This document shows, piece by piece, positions 45,936 through 54,956 of a stretch of DNA of 64,000 nt (the stretch's first letter is position 1; the number at the start of each line of letters is the position of its first letter). Source of the stretch: Fictibacillus barbaricus (GTDB taxonomy: Bacteria; Bacillota; Bacilli; Bacillales; Fictibacillaceae); the NCBI RefSeq assembly GCF_014635025.1, contig NZ_BMCE01000001.1, positions 1,736,001 to 1,800,000 on the forward strand. The letters are read 5' to 3'. The notes beneath the pieces are model-generated. The model ran no database searches, was not told where the DNA came from, and was given only the letters and a program-made list of their open reading frames with translations. The translations under genes and the position numbers were made by a program.

Positions 45936-46784
45936 ATGACAGAACAGAGAAAATTGGACAGCAAAGAAACAGAAAAAGGAATTTATACCGATTTTATCAA
46001 CCACATGACGTACGGAGAATATCTGAATCTTGACCAGATCTTATCTGCTCAGAAAAGGCTTTCTGGTCATCACGATGAGATGTTGTTTATTATCATTCAT
46101 CAAGTGACTGAACTATGGATGAAACTGATCCTGCACGAAACACGATCAGCGATTTCTGCTATAGAAGGTGGCAACCTTCATTCTGCTTTTAAGATGCTTG
46201 CTCGTGTTTCAAAGATTCAATCACAAATCATCGAATCATGGGATGTACTCTCAACGTTAACTCCAGCAGAATACATGGAATTTCGTGATAAGCTTGGACA
46301 AGCATCTGGCTTCCAATCGTATCAATACCGCATGATTGAATTTGCTCTAGGTTATAAGACACCTCATATTTTAGAGATCTATAAAAAAGATGCGGATCTT
46401 CACGAACAACTAACAGCTGCTCTTCATACACCGAGTCTTTATGATGTATCCATTCAGGCACTGGCTAAAGCTGGACTTCCTATTGATGAAGAAGTACTGA
46501 ACCGTGATGTTACAAAAAGATATGAGTACAACAGCTCTGTTGAGTCAGCATGGCTTGAAGTCTATAAGAACGTGGAGAAGTATTGGGATCTTTATGAATT
46601 AGCTGAAAAGCTGGTAGACATTGAAGATTGGCTACAGCAATGGCGATTCCGCCATATGAAGACAGTTGAGCGTATTATTGGCTTTAAAGTAGGAACAGGT
46701 GGCTCATCAGGGGTTAACTATTTGAAAAAAGTATTAGATCAACGTTTCTTCCCAGAGCTTTGGGATTTGCGTACAAGTATTTAA
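45936..46784 (+). CDS. kynA: Tryptophan 2,3-dioxygenase
   Basis: Haem enzyme opening the indole ring of tryptophan to N-formylkynurenine. 282 residues, all-helical. Conserved [12 protein letters not shown] (N-terminal), [11 protein letters not shown] with [13 protein letters not shown], and [11 protein letters not shown] near the C terminus. ATG 45936 follows AGGGGAGTGG. kynB and kynU, which often accompany it, are absent here. A TATAAT lies at 45885-45890. Followed by a strong terminator. Confidence 0.94.
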   Translation: MTEQRKLDSKETEKGIYTDFINHMTYGEYLNLDQILSAQKRLSGHHDEMLFIIIHQVTELWMKLILHETRSAISAIEGGNLHSAFKMLARVSKIQSQIIESWDVLSTLTPAEYMEFRDKLGQASGFQSYQYRMIEFALGYKTPHILEIYKKDADLHEQLTAALHTPSLYDVSIQALAKAGLPIDEEVLNRDVTKRYEYNSSVESAWLEVYKNVEKYWDLYELAEKLVDIEDWLQQWRFRHMKTVERIIGFKVGTGGSSGVNYLKKVLDQRFFPELWDLRTSI

Positions 46785-46791
46785 GTTAGAG

Positions 46792-46819
46792 AGGATGGCT
46801 GATATCAGCCATCCTTTTT
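46792..46819 (+). terminator. Intrinsic terminator after kynA
   Basis: AGGATGGCTGA and TCAGCCATCCT pair perfectly (46792-46815), then TTTT. Confidence 0.9.
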
Positions 46820-46879
46820 GTTTACATAAATATGCGGACCAGCTCAATACTAAGGATAGAAAGATAAGGAGTTGGGATC

Positions 46880-47683
46880 ATGCCTGAACTGCCAGAAATG
46901 GAGACGTACAGAGAATTTTTAAGTCGCAATATCCTGCATAAACCGATAACGCATGTGGAGATTAATAGAGAAAAATCGATCAATACACCAATCCAGAAGT
47001 TTATCGAATCCGTCCAAGGGAAACATATTACCTCGATAAAAAGAAGAGCCAAGCATCTTATATTTGAGTTGAGCACAGGCGAAAACCTCTTGCTTCATCT
47101 CATGCTAGGGGGTTTGATGTTTCTAGGAAGTAAGAACAACAGTCCGGATCGCACAAAACAGGTGATTTTAGAATTTAGTGAACTCCAGCTTAATTTTATA
47201 GGACTGCGACTAGGATATCTCCACTTATTAGATAAAGAAGGACTAGCCGAGAAGCTTGATGAACTTGGACCTGAGCCTTTTGAGATGGATTTAAAGGATT
47301 TTCAAGAACGGATCAGCAAGAAAAAAGGGGCATTAAAACCACTATTAGTGGACCAAAAGTTTATTGCGGGAATCGGTAACTGTTATTCAGACGAGATTTG
47401 TTTTGAAGCAAGACTAGACCCTATACGTAAAGCAAGTGACTTAACTGATGCTGAAATGAAAAATCTGTTTGAAGCGATAGAACCTGTTTTAAAAAGAGCC
47501 ATCCAGCACGGGGGTTACATGGATTTCCCCATGTATGAAGGCGATACAAAAACGGGGAATTACAATGATAACGTTCTTGTTTATGAAAGGGAAGGAGAAA
47601 GGTGTTATCGGTGCGGCGCTGAAATAAAAAGGGTGGAAAGCTCAACTGTAAAATCATTTTATTGTCCGCACTGCCAAATATAA
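46880..47683 (+). CDS. Formamidopyrimidine-DNA glycosylase family protein
   Basis: 267 residues. The mature N terminus PELPEMET carries the catalytic proline and glutamate of Fpg/Nei enzymes. H2TH region FIAGIGNCYSDEICFEA, and a C-terminal zinc finger CYRCG...FYCPHC. A second paralogue besides the normal mutM (which lies near polA in Bacillus) is likely, so the substrate may differ. A weak hairpin with T-rich tail (about 47795-47827) follows. Confidence 0.9.
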   Translation: MPELPEMETYREFLSRNILHKPITHVEINREKSINTPIQKFIESVQGKHITSIKRRAKHLIFELSTGENLLLHLMLGGLMFLGSKNNSPDRTKQVILEFSELQLNFIGLRLGYLHLLDKEGLAEKLDELGPEPFEMDLKDFQERISKKKGALKPLLVDQKFIAGIGNCYSDEICFEARLDPIRKASDLTDAEMKNLFEAIEPVLKRAIQHGGYMDFPMYEGDTKTGNYNDNVLVYEREGERCYRCGAEIKRVESSTVKSFYCPHCQI

Positions 47684-47832
47684 TAACTATTCTTTCTAAG
47701 ACTTCATTAACTTAATGTTGTCTTTATATATTGGTGGGGGATGGTTTTTCAATAACAATATCTTATCCATAACAGAAAAAAAGGATAAAACCGACGGGAC
47801 TTGAACATTACGTTTAAGTCCTTGTTTCATTA

Positions 47833-47846
47833 CGAACAAATATTCG
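47833..47846 (+). promoter_or_regulatory. LexA-like box upstream of mrfA
   Basis: CGAACAAATATTCG matches the Gram-positive SOS box CGAAC-N4-GTTCG at nine of ten fixed bases. It sits directly before a -10-like TAAAAT (47848-47853) and 27 nt before the mrfA ATG, a good place for repression. Confidence 0.5.
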
Positions 47847-47872
47847 TTAAAATAGAGAGTGAGGTGGTAAAC

Positions 47873-50155
47873 ATGTTTCGAAAAAAATCCATCCAGCAAG
47901 TAATGGATGTTTTGCGAGAAACTGAAATTTCAAATCAAATCGTGCACTGGAAGACGATCGAACCAAGAGAAGCGGTTTTTGTTCCACTTCCAGAATCTTT
48001 GCATCCAAATATTCGATCTGCTCTGCAAAAAAGAGGGATCTCTTCCTTATATATTCATCAGTTATCTGCATATGAAGCAGCACTGCGAAATGAAAGCTTT
48101 GTCGCAGTCACACCAACAGCTTCTGGAAAAACACTTTGCTACAACCTGCCTGTTCTACAAGAGGTAGCGAACAATCCAGAAGCAAGAGCACTTTATCTTT
48201 TTCCAACAAAAGCACTCGCTCAAGATCAAAAATCAGAAATCAATGAACTGATCGATGAGATGGGATTAGATATTAAAAGCTACACGTATGATGGCGATAC
48301 CCCGGCGAACATCCGCCAAGTGGTGCGAAAAGCAGGGAACATCGTCATGACGAACCCCGATATGCTTCATGCTGCTGTTCTCCCGCATCATACGAAATGG
48401 GTGGCTTTATTTGAGAACTTAAAGTATGTCGTCATCGATGAGTTGCATACATACAGAGGGGTTTTCGGAAGTCATGTAGCGAATGTCATCCGACGACTTA
48501 AGCGCATCTGTAACTTTTATGGAAGCGATCCGATCTTTATCTGTACATCAGCAACGATCGCGAATCCAAAAGAGTTAGCAGAACAGCTGACGGGCAACCC
48601 GATGACTCTGATCGACAACAATGGTGCTCCTGCTGGTCGGAAACATTTTTTGTTCTATAACCCGCCCGTCGTGAACAAACCGCTTAACGTGAGACGAAGT
48701 GCAACACTCGAAGCCAGAAATCTTGCGAAGCTGTTCTTGGAAAATCACATTCAGACCATCGTTTTTGCGAGGAGCCGTGTAAGAGTGGAGATTCTGCTGA
48801 CTTACTTACAAGAACTTGTGAAGAAGGAGTTTGGTACGAAATCCATTCAAGGCTACCGCGGCGGCTATCTGCCAAAACAGCGAAGAGCCATCGAAAAAGG
48901 TCTTCGAAACGGAGAGATCAAGGGTGTTGTTTCAACGAACGCCCTTGAACTTGGCGTCGATATCGGGCAGCTTCATGCTTGTATCTTAACAGGGTATCCA
49001 GGTTCTATCGCGAGTGCGTGGCAACAAGCAGGCCGAGCAGGACGCCGACAGGATGAGAGTGTAGTGATAATGGTCGCTTCCTCATCACCACTCGACCAAT
49101 ATGTGATTCAAAATCCGGATTACTTCTTTGGACGATCACCAGAATCTGCACGCATGAATCCTGATAACTTAATCATCTTAGTGGATCACCTGAAATGTGC
49201 GGCTTATGAACTGCCGTTTCAAGAAAGCGAAAAGTTCGGTGATCAAGAGATTGATGATGTCCTTGAATTTTTAGTTGATGAGCAAGTACTTCATAAAAGA
49301 GGGAAGCACTTTTATTGGATGAATGATTCATTTCCCGCTCATAACATCTCGCTTCGATCTGCGTCCCAGGAAAATGTGGTGATCATTGATCAAACGAATG
49401 TCGCGGATGTGAAAGTGATCGGAGAGATGGATCGCTTCAGTTCGATGACTCTTCTTCATGAAGAAGCTATCTACCTTCACCAGGGTACACAATATCAAGT
49501 GGAAAAACTCGATTATGAGGAGAAGAAAGCATTCGTTCGTGAAGTGGACGTTGACTATTTTACAGATGCAAATCTTGCTGTTTCCTTAAACGTGCTCGAA
49601 GTGGACAAAGAAACAAAAAACGAACAAAACGCAAAAGCATACGGTGATGTTATGGTCGTAGCAAAAGCGACGATTTTTAAGAAGATCAAATTCGAAACAC
49701 ACGATAACATCGGTTCAGGCCCAATTCATTTACCCGAAGAAGAGCTTCACACTTCAGCGACATGGCTTACGTTTCAAAATGAAGATTTGACCGAAGAAAA
49801 GCTAGAAGCAGGTTTATTAGGGATTGCGCACGTGTTGCGTCACGTGGCGCCGCTATTTGTGATGTGTGATGCGAACGACTTGCATGTTGTCCCACAAGTA
49901 AAAGCAGTTCATAATCAACTCCCTACGATCTTTATCTACGATCGTTATCCGGGAGGCATCGGACTTAGTGAAAAAGTGTTTGGGGCATGGGATACAGTGC
50001 TGGATCAAGCACTTTCCATGATTGAACGATGTCCATGTGAAAAGGGCTGTCCGTCTTGTACTGGAACGCTCGAAGAAGGTAACAACAGCAAAGAGCTTTC
50101 AGTGAAATTGATTCGTCAGATAAAAGGAGTGCCGCATCATGTCGATTCAAAATAA
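47873..50155 (+). CDS. mrfA: DNA repair helicase MrfA (YprA)
   Basis: 760 residues; superfamily 2 helicase of the mitomycin-repair pair MrfA/MrfB described in B. subtilis. Walker A TPTASGKT (about 79-86), DELH box as IDELHTYRG, SAT, and QQAGRAGRR (motif VI). The C terminus has the DUF1998 four-cysteine cluster CPCEKGCPSC. ATG 47873 follows GTGAGGTGG; earlier in-frame ATG at 47801 overlaps a hairpin and lacks a site. Overlaps mrfB by 17 nt. Confidence 0.92.
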   Translation: MFRKKSIQQVMDVLRETEISNQIVHWKTIEPREAVFVPLPESLHPNIRSALQKRGISSLYIHQLSAYEAALRNESFVAVTPTASGKTLCYNLPVLQEVANNPEARALYLFPTKALAQDQKSEINELIDEMGLDIKSYTYDGDTPANIRQVVRKAGNIVMTNPDMLHAAVLPHHTKWVALFENLKYVVIDELHTYRGVFGSHVANVIRRLKRICNFYGSDPIFICTSATIANPKELAEQLTGNPMTLIDNNGAPAGRKHFLFYNPPVVNKPLNVRRSATLEARNLAKLFLENHIQTIVFARSRVRVEILLTYLQELVKKEFGTKSIQGYRGGYLPKQRRAIEKGLRNGEIKGVVSTNALELGVDIGQLHACILTGYPGSIASAWQQAGRAGRRQDESVVIMVASSSPLDQYVIQNPDYFFGRSPESARMNPDNLIILVDHLKCAAYELPFQESEKFGDQEIDDVLEFLVDEQVLHKRGKHFYWMNDSFPAHNISLRSASQENVVIIDQTNVADVKVIGEMDRFSSMTLLHEEAIYLHQGTQYQVEKLDYEEKKAFVREVDVDYFTDANLAVSLNVLEVDKETKNEQNAKAYGDVMVVAKATIFKKIKFETHDNIGSGPIHLPEEELHTSATWLTFQNEDLTEEKLEAGLLGIAHVLRHVAPLFVMCDANDLHVVPQVKAVHNQLPTIFIYDRYPGGIGLSEKVFGAWDTVLDQALSMIERCPCEKGCPSCTGTLEEGNNSKELSVKLIRQIKGVPHHVDSK

Positions 50156-51401
50156 ACTGAACCGCCTAAAAAAACATATGGTGAACCATGTTTCGACAGC
50201 TCCATCTCAAACAAAAGCGGCTATAGAAGTCTCCCGGAAAACGATAGAACATGCGGAATATTGGGATAGGTTTGGTGCATCTCCCTACTTTTTTGAAGAT
50301 GATTATTGCATCATACGCAAAGTTCAATACCCTCTCGATCATGCATGGGGCCGGTACCGTTTTTCCGATGTGAAAGAAGCTGTTTCAACATGGCAGGATG
50401 TAAAGGCAAGCCATCCACTGAACGCTAAAGATCTGGATGCTTCTGACCTTTTATTCTTTGATACCGAGACAACCGGCTTAAGTGGCGGGGCGGGCAATAC
50501 CATCTTTATGCTCGGAATGAGCCAGATAAAAGAAGATCACGTTTCTGTTCATCAGTTTTTCTTGCCAGGACCAGGGTCAGAAGTAGCGCTTTATCATTAC
50601 TTTTTGAATCATGTAAAAGAACTGCGAAACCTTGTAACCTATAACGGCAAATCGTTTGATTGGCCGCAGGTAAAAACGCGTCATACGTTAATTCGGGATT
50701 TTGTACCTTCCTTACCGGAGTTTGGACACTTTGATCTCTTGCATGGAGCCAGAAGGCTATGGAAAGACTCACTTCCTGCTGTAAAGCTTTCTGTTGTTGA
50801 AAAAGAGATATTGGGTGTTAACCGTATACACGATACTCCTGGTTTTTTAGCACCGATGCTCTATTTCCAGTATTGCAATGAAGGAGATCCGTCATTGCTA
50901 GAAGGTGTTTTTCAGCATAACGAATGGGATGTACTTTCGTTAATAACACTCTATACGCACATGTCTGGACTCGTTACAGGGAAAAGCTTCCGAACGGAGA
51001 AGGAAACGTACGAAGCGGCCCGGTGGTTTGAAGCATTGAATGAACATGAACAATCAATCGAATTTTATAATGAGGTTCTTAATACCGGCACTTCTCTCCT
51101 TTTTCAATCAAAAAAGTCTTTAGCCGCACTTTACAAAAAGCAAAATAAAATTGACGTTTCCGTTCAATATTGGCATGATCTGCTCCAGGAAAATGATTTG
51201 GATGAAGAGCCGGCAGTAGAGCTCTCTAAATATTATGAGCATGTACAAAAAGATTATGAAAAAGCATTGCATTTTGCACTTTTGGCATATTCGATCTGGA
51301 AGGGCAAAAAAAGGTTAACAAAGAGGAAAGAAGAGCAGGAAAAACAGGCGTTTGCAAAAAGAATCGAACGATTGGAGCAACGAATCATCCAATATTCGTA
51401 A
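50139..51401 (+). CDS. mrfB: DEDD-family exonuclease MrfB (YprB)
   Basis: 420 residues. RNase H-like exonuclease domain (about 95-270) with FFDTETTGLSGG (catalytic D and E), NGKSFDWPQ and HNEWDVLSL; then TPR-like helices (290-400, ALNEHEQSIEFYNEVL). In B. subtilis MrfB works with MrfA in removing mitomycin C adducts. Start inside the 3' end of mrfA with AAAGGAGTG upstream. Confidence 0.92.
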   Translation: MSIQNKLNRLKKHMVNHVSTAPSQTKAAIEVSRKTIEHAEYWDRFGASPYFFEDDYCIIRKVQYPLDHAWGRYRFSDVKEAVSTWQDVKASHPLNAKDLDASDLLFFDTETTGLSGGAGNTIFMLGMSQIKEDHVSVHQFFLPGPGSEVALYHYFLNHVKELRNLVTYNGKSFDWPQVKTRHTLIRDFVPSLPEFGHFDLLHGARRLWKDSLPAVKLSVVEKEILGVNRIHDTPGFLAPMLYFQYCNEGDPSLLEGVFQHNEWDVLSLITLYTHMSGLVTGKSFRTEKETYEAARWFEALNEHEQSIEFYNEVLNTGTSLLFQSKKSLAALYKKQNKIDVSVQYWHDLLQENDLDEEPAVELSKYYEHVQKDYEKALHFALLAYSIWKGKKRLTKRKEEQEKQAFAKRIERLEQRIIQYS

Positions 51402-51665
51402 AAATTCGTCAAATTTATGAATTTATTCAAAATATCTCTTCTCAATTGCCTTTGTTTTTTGTAGAATAAGAAAGGACATGAAAATGTTTTTGAGAAAATA
51501 AATTTCCCCTCTTTTTATTCCCCGGGTAAGCGCAAAATACGCCATAAAACCTAATGTTTCTACATGGTTTTCGTCAATGTTCTGTGTTGTTCGATTGTTT
51601 TCGCAAGATAGCCGGTTAAGTGCGAAGAGGGAAATGATATATTTTAATGCATGGAGAGATGGGAA
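51402..51665. other. Intergenic stretch without a recognised gene
   Basis: 264 nt, AT-rich, with no ORF that has a ribosome site. TATATT at about 51638 may be the -10 box of the small ORF at 51666. Nothing else supported. Confidence 0.4.
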
Positions 51666-51758
51666 TTGAAGCAGTGGATTGTCGTTCTATTTTTTGTTGT
51701 AGTCGGTTTGACGCTCATGATTGGCAATGAAATTAGTCACTCAACACAAAACTTTTAA
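51666..51758 (+). CDS. Putative 30-residue membrane peptide
   Basis: TTG 51666, after GGAGAGATGGGA, opens a 30-codon frame to TAA 51756-51758: an almost pure membrane helix (IVVLFFVVVGLTLMIG) with a polar C-terminal end (NEISHSTQNF). A strong terminator follows 6 nt later, which supports a real transcription unit. No family recognised. Confidence 0.5.
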   Translation: MKQWIVVLFFVVVGLTLMIGNEISHSTQNF

Positions 51759-51763
51759 TGGAA

Positions 51764-51793
51764 AGCCCGGCTATGAACAAGCCGGGTGTTTTC
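51764..51793 (+). terminator. Intrinsic terminator after the 30-residue ORF
   Basis: CCCGGC (51766-51771) pairs with GCCGGG (51781-51786), then TGTTTTC. Confidence 0.8.
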
Positions 51794-51813
51794 ATTAACA
51801 GGGGGTTTCCTAT

Positions 51814-52374
51814 ATGCTTCAAACGTTACTGATCAGTGGTTATAAAGCCCATGAGCTAGGCATATTTAGTGACAAACACGAAGGGGTATACTACATAAAA
51901 AAAGCACTTCAGCAGCGAATTACTTCTTTGATCGATGAAGGTTTGGAATGGGTGATCGTCAGCGGCCAGCCAGGAGTAGAAATGTGGGCTGCCGAAGTAG
52001 TGTTTGATTTGCAGCTTGATCACCCAGATCTTAAGCTTGCTGTTATTACACCATTTTTGGAACAGGAAGCCCGATGGAAAGAAAATGTGCAAGAGAAATA
52101 TCATGAAATTTTATCGCAGGCAGATTTTGTTGATTCAGTCAGCCGAAAGCCTTATGAGTCGCCCGTGCAGCTTCGTGTAAAGAACCAGTTCCTCGTGCAA
52201 AAGAGCGATGCGATTTTACTTCTTTACGACGAAGAAAAGGATGGTTCGCCGAAGTATTATCTTCATGCAGCCAAACAAAAGCAGGAAATGGATAATTCAT
52301 ACGAAATATTTTATATTACTCCGTATGACTTGGATGTTCTTGTACAAGAAGAACAATGGAATCGCAGTGAATGA
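51814..52374 (+). CDS. ypsA: YpsA family protein (SLOG/DUF1273)
   Basis: 186 residues. Rossmann-like SLOG fold with LLISGYKAHELGIF at the start, WVIVSGQPGVEMWAAE (nucleotide/ligand loop) and DAILLLYDEEKDGSPKY. In B. subtilis and S. aureus YpsA is linked to cell division, in keeping with gpsB next door. Site AGGGGG, ATG 51814. Confidence 0.92.
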   Translation: MLQTLLISGYKAHELGIFSDKHEGVYYIKKALQQRITSLIDEGLEWVIVSGQPGVEMWAAEVVFDLQLDHPDLKLAVITPFLEQEARWKENVQEKYHEILSQADFVDSVSRKPYESPVQLRVKNQFLVQKSDAILLLYDEEKDGSPKYYLHAAKQKQEMDNSYEIFYITPYDLDVLVQEEQWNRSE

Positions 52375-52456
52375 GAGAGAGTAAAGTAGAAAGAAATTGA
52401 CATTTAGGTCATGTAGTGAAAAAATAAATTTAGAATCTTTGTGTGAGGTGATTCAC

Positions 52457-52771
52457 ATGAGTGAACAACGTTTTCATTTGACGGCAAAAGAAATTTTGGA
52501 AAAAGACTTTAAACAAGGCTTTCGAGGCTATGATCAAGACGAAGTAGACAAATTCTTAGATTTGATCATTAAGGATTATGAGAACTTCCAAAAAGAGTAC
52601 GATGCGGTGGTCCAGGAAAACAATCGCTTGCGTCGGGAAGCTCAAAGTTCTTCTGATCAACAGCAGACACGACGAATGCCTTCAGTAACATCAAGCACGA
52701 CAAACTCAGATATTCTCCAGCGTTTGTCTAACTTGGAAAAACATGTTTTTGGCAGCAAATTATACGATTGA
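52457..52771 (+). CDS. gpsB: Cell-division protein GpsB
   Basis: 104 residues. DivIVA-like N-terminal domain (TAKEILEKDFKQGFRGYDQ, residues 9-27) and coiled coil (DYENFQKEYDAVVQENNRL), with a C-terminal trimerisation helix (SDILQRLSNLEKHVFG). It coordinates PBP1 at the septum. ATG 52457 after GTGAGGTGA. Its presumed partner PonA is also in this window. Confidence 0.95.
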   Translation: MSEQRFHLTAKEILEKDFKQGFRGYDQDEVDKFLDLIIKDYENFQKEYDAVVQENNRLRREAQSSSDQQQTRRMPSVTSSTTNSDILQRLSNLEKHVFGSKLYD

Positions 52772-52788
52772 TTCCAGTTTTTATCCAT

Positions 52789-52817
52789 TTGTTTTTATTA
52801 TTTCAGCATGCTATAAT
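52789..52817 (+). promoter_or_regulatory. Promoter of rnpB
   Basis: TTGTTT (52789-52794), 17 nt, perfect TATAAT (52812-52817), placing the start at about 52824, close to the mature 5' end. Confidence 0.7.
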
Positions 52818-52840
52818 GAATCTTGCTTTTAAAAAACTGA

Positions 52841-53264
52841 ATCAATAACGTTCGGGTAATCGCTGGACCTATTTTAGGTTTAGAGGAAAGTCCATGCTCG
52901 CACGGATCTGAGATGACCGTAATGATCGTGCCTGGCCAAAAAATAAGCCAGGGTAGCTTGGTTTGCTCTTTGGAGCTTACTGGGCTAACGGCAGGGAACG
53001 CACCTAAGTCCTTTGGATATGGTGTTAATACCTTGAAAGTGCCACAGTGACGTAGTCCCGATGGAAACAGAGGGAGTGGAACGCGGTAAACCCCACGAGC
53101 GAGAAACCCAAATTATGGTAGGGGAGTTTCCCACTTCGGAATTGAACGAATGGGAGAACAAGAAGCTAAGGCTTTTTGTAGATAGATGATTACCACCGGT
53201 GTACGAGGCAACCAGCCGCTCGCAGTACTAAGGAACAGAACATGGCTTACAGAACGTTATTGGT
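52841..53264 (+). ncRNA. rnpB: RNase P RNA, B (Bacillus) type
   Basis: Catalytic RNA that trims tRNA 5' leaders. About 420 nt. Diagnostic pieces are present in order: AACGTTCGGGTAATCGCTGG at the 5' end, GAGGAAAGTCCATGCTCGCAC, GAAAGTGCCACAGTGACG, GTGGAACGCGGTAAACCCC, GAGAAACCCAAATT, AGATAGATGATTACC, and CATGGCTTACAGAACGTT at the 3' end. AATAACGTT and AACGTTATT close helix P1. Ends were placed from that helix and may be off by a few bases. Confidence 0.96.
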
Positions 53265-53287
53265 ACCTAAATTAAAGCTGAATGAGG

Positions 53288-53309
53288 GCCCCGCTTACCG
53301 GGGCTTTTT
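53288..53309 (+). terminator. Intrinsic terminator after rnpB
   Basis: GCCCCG (53288-53293) pairs with CGGGGC (53299-53304), loop CTTAC, then TTTTT. Confidence 0.9.
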
Positions 53310-53389
53310 CTATTTACATAAAAAAAGAGTTCGAAATAAGGGTATACTTAAAACTATACTAAACCCAAGAGTATAAGGAGTTTATGATT

Positions 53390-54535
53390 ATGGCACAATT
53401 ACGACTGCTGGCAACAGCAGCTATGGGGTTAGAAGCCCTTGTAGCGAATGAAGTGCGTGCACTAGGTTTTGAGAACGTAAAAGTAGAGAACGGAAGAATC
53501 TATTTTGACGGAGATGAGAAAGCGCTTGTAAAAGCAAATCTATGGCTCAGGACAGCTGACCGCGTAAAACTTGTGGTCGGTGAATTTAAAGCAGAAACGT
53601 TTGATGAACTGTTTGAAAAAACAAAGGCACTTCCATGGGCAGATTATATCCCAGAGGACGGTGAGTTCCCTGTTATCGGACGGTCTGTTAAATCGAAGCT
53701 TTTTTCGGTATCTGACTGCCAGGCGATCGTAAAGAAAGCAGTTGTGGATCATTTAAAAACAGAATACAACCGTAAAACGTGGTTCCCGGAAGATGGGGCT
53801 TTATACAGAATTGAAGTAGCCCTTCACAAAGACATCGCAACATTAACAATCGATACAAGTGGCACAGGTCTTCATAAGCGCGGCTACCGAGAGCTGCATT
53901 CGGGTGCCCCGATTAAAGAAACGATGGCAGCGGCACTTATCATGCTGACGAACTGGACACCGGATAAGCCATTCAGAGACCCATTCTGTGGTTCAGGAAC
54001 ATTGCCGATTGAAGCTGCGATGATCGGTCAAAACATCGCTCCAGGACTTAACCGCGAATTTGCTTCTGAAAACTGGGACTGGATCGATAAAAAAGTGTGG
54101 TATGAAGCGGTTGGAGAAGCACAAGATGTAGCAAAATATGATCTGCCGTTAGATATCCAAGGATCTGATATCGACCATAAGATGATCGAGCTTTCCAAGA
54201 ACAATGCAAATGAAGCGGGATTTGAAGGGTTTATCACGTTCAAACAGATGCAAGTGAGGGATTTTACAACTAGAAAGGATTACGGCTATCTTGTTACGAA
54301 TCCGCCGTACGGAGAGCGTCTTGGTGAACGAGAAGAAGTTGCCCAGATGTATCGTGATCTAGGCGACGCCATGAGACCGTATGATACGTGGAGTGTGTAT
54401 GTGATCACTTCGAATGAGAAGTTCGAAGAGTATTACGGCAGAGCCGCAACAAAAAAGCGTAAATTATACAACGGAGATCTGAAGACAGATTATTATCAGT
54501 ACTTTGGAAAGAGACCTCCGAGACAACAATCCTAA
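53390..54535 (+). CDS. ypsC: 23S rRNA N2-guanine methyltransferase family protein (YpsC, RlmL-like)
   Basis: 381 residues: THUMP RNA-binding domain (about 45-155) followed by a Rossmann methyltransferase with DPFCGSGTLPIEAAM (SAM site) and the catalytic TNPPYGERLG. Similar to RlmL/RlmK N-terminal methyltransferases. ATG 53390 is used since AAGGAG is 9 nt before it, against 3 nt for ATG 53384. ypsC follows rnpB in B. subtilis. Confidence 0.92.
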   Translation: MAQLRLLATAAMGLEALVANEVRALGFENVKVENGRIYFDGDEKALVKANLWLRTADRVKLVVGEFKAETFDELFEKTKALPWADYIPEDGEFPVIGRSVKSKLFSVSDCQAIVKKAVVDHLKTEYNRKTWFPEDGALYRIEVALHKDIATLTIDTSGTGLHKRGYRELHSGAPIKETMAAALIMLTNWTPDKPFRDPFCGSGTLPIEAAMIGQNIAPGLNREFASENWDWIDKKVWYEAVGEAQDVAKYDLPLDIQGSDIDHKMIELSKNNANEAGFEGFITFKQMQVRDFTTRKDYGYLVTNPPYGERLGEREEVAQMYRDLGDAMRPYDTWSVYVITSNEKFEEYYGRAATKKRKLYNGDLKTDYYQYFGKRPPRQQS

Positions 54536-54546
54536 TTTTAATGAAG

Positions 54547-54594
54547 AGACCGCTCTATACACGAACGATTCCGTTCAGTTTGAGCGGTCTTTTA
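54547..54594 (+). terminator. Intrinsic terminator after ypsC
   Basis: AGACCGCTC (54547-54555) with GAGCGGTCT (54582-54590), inner GAACG/CGTTC pairing, then TTTTATT. Confidence 0.85.
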
Positions 54595-54699
54595 TTATGA
54601 ACATAAACCCGAAAATTTCACGTACCGTAAGTTAAAATAATTTTTAAAAATATAAAACAAGATTAATAAGACAATGCAGATAATGGCTGTTTTTGTCGA

Positions 54700-54769
54700 C
54701 TCGCTGAAATATCTTGAAAACTCGCTGTATTTATAAAGAATCTCGCCGGATTATACTCTAAACTCGCCG
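54700..54769. repeat. Four CTCGC(T/C)G units at exact 21-nt spacing
   Basis: CTCGCTG at 54700 and 54721, CTCGCCG at 54742 and 54763, each separated by 14 AT-rich bases that differ from unit to unit. Only the GC core and the period are conserved. 21 bp is two helical turns, so all cores face the same side of the helix. No ORF or known repeat explains this. It lies in the 420-nt gap between ypsC and the next ORF. Confidence 0.75.
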
Positions 54770-54817
54770 GAAAAACCCCTGAAGTTAAAGAATTACGGAG
54801 ATAGACTAAATATTTTA

Positions 54818-54853
54818 GGGCTGACTCAAATGAGAAAGCCCGTTTTATTTTAT
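54818..54853. terminator. Terminator-like hairpin in the ypsC-downstream gap
   Basis: GGGCT (54818-54822) pairs with AGCCC (54837-54841), with an inner CTC/GAG pairing, followed by TTTTATTTTATTTT. What it terminates is unclear. Confidence 0.5.
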
Positions 54854-54956
54854 TTTGGCGGTTTAAATACAGCATTGAGTTAAAATTTGTTTGGTTTAAA
54901 GAGATTAAGAACCTGTACATACTATTCCTATAATCAAACGAAAGCAGGTTTTTATT

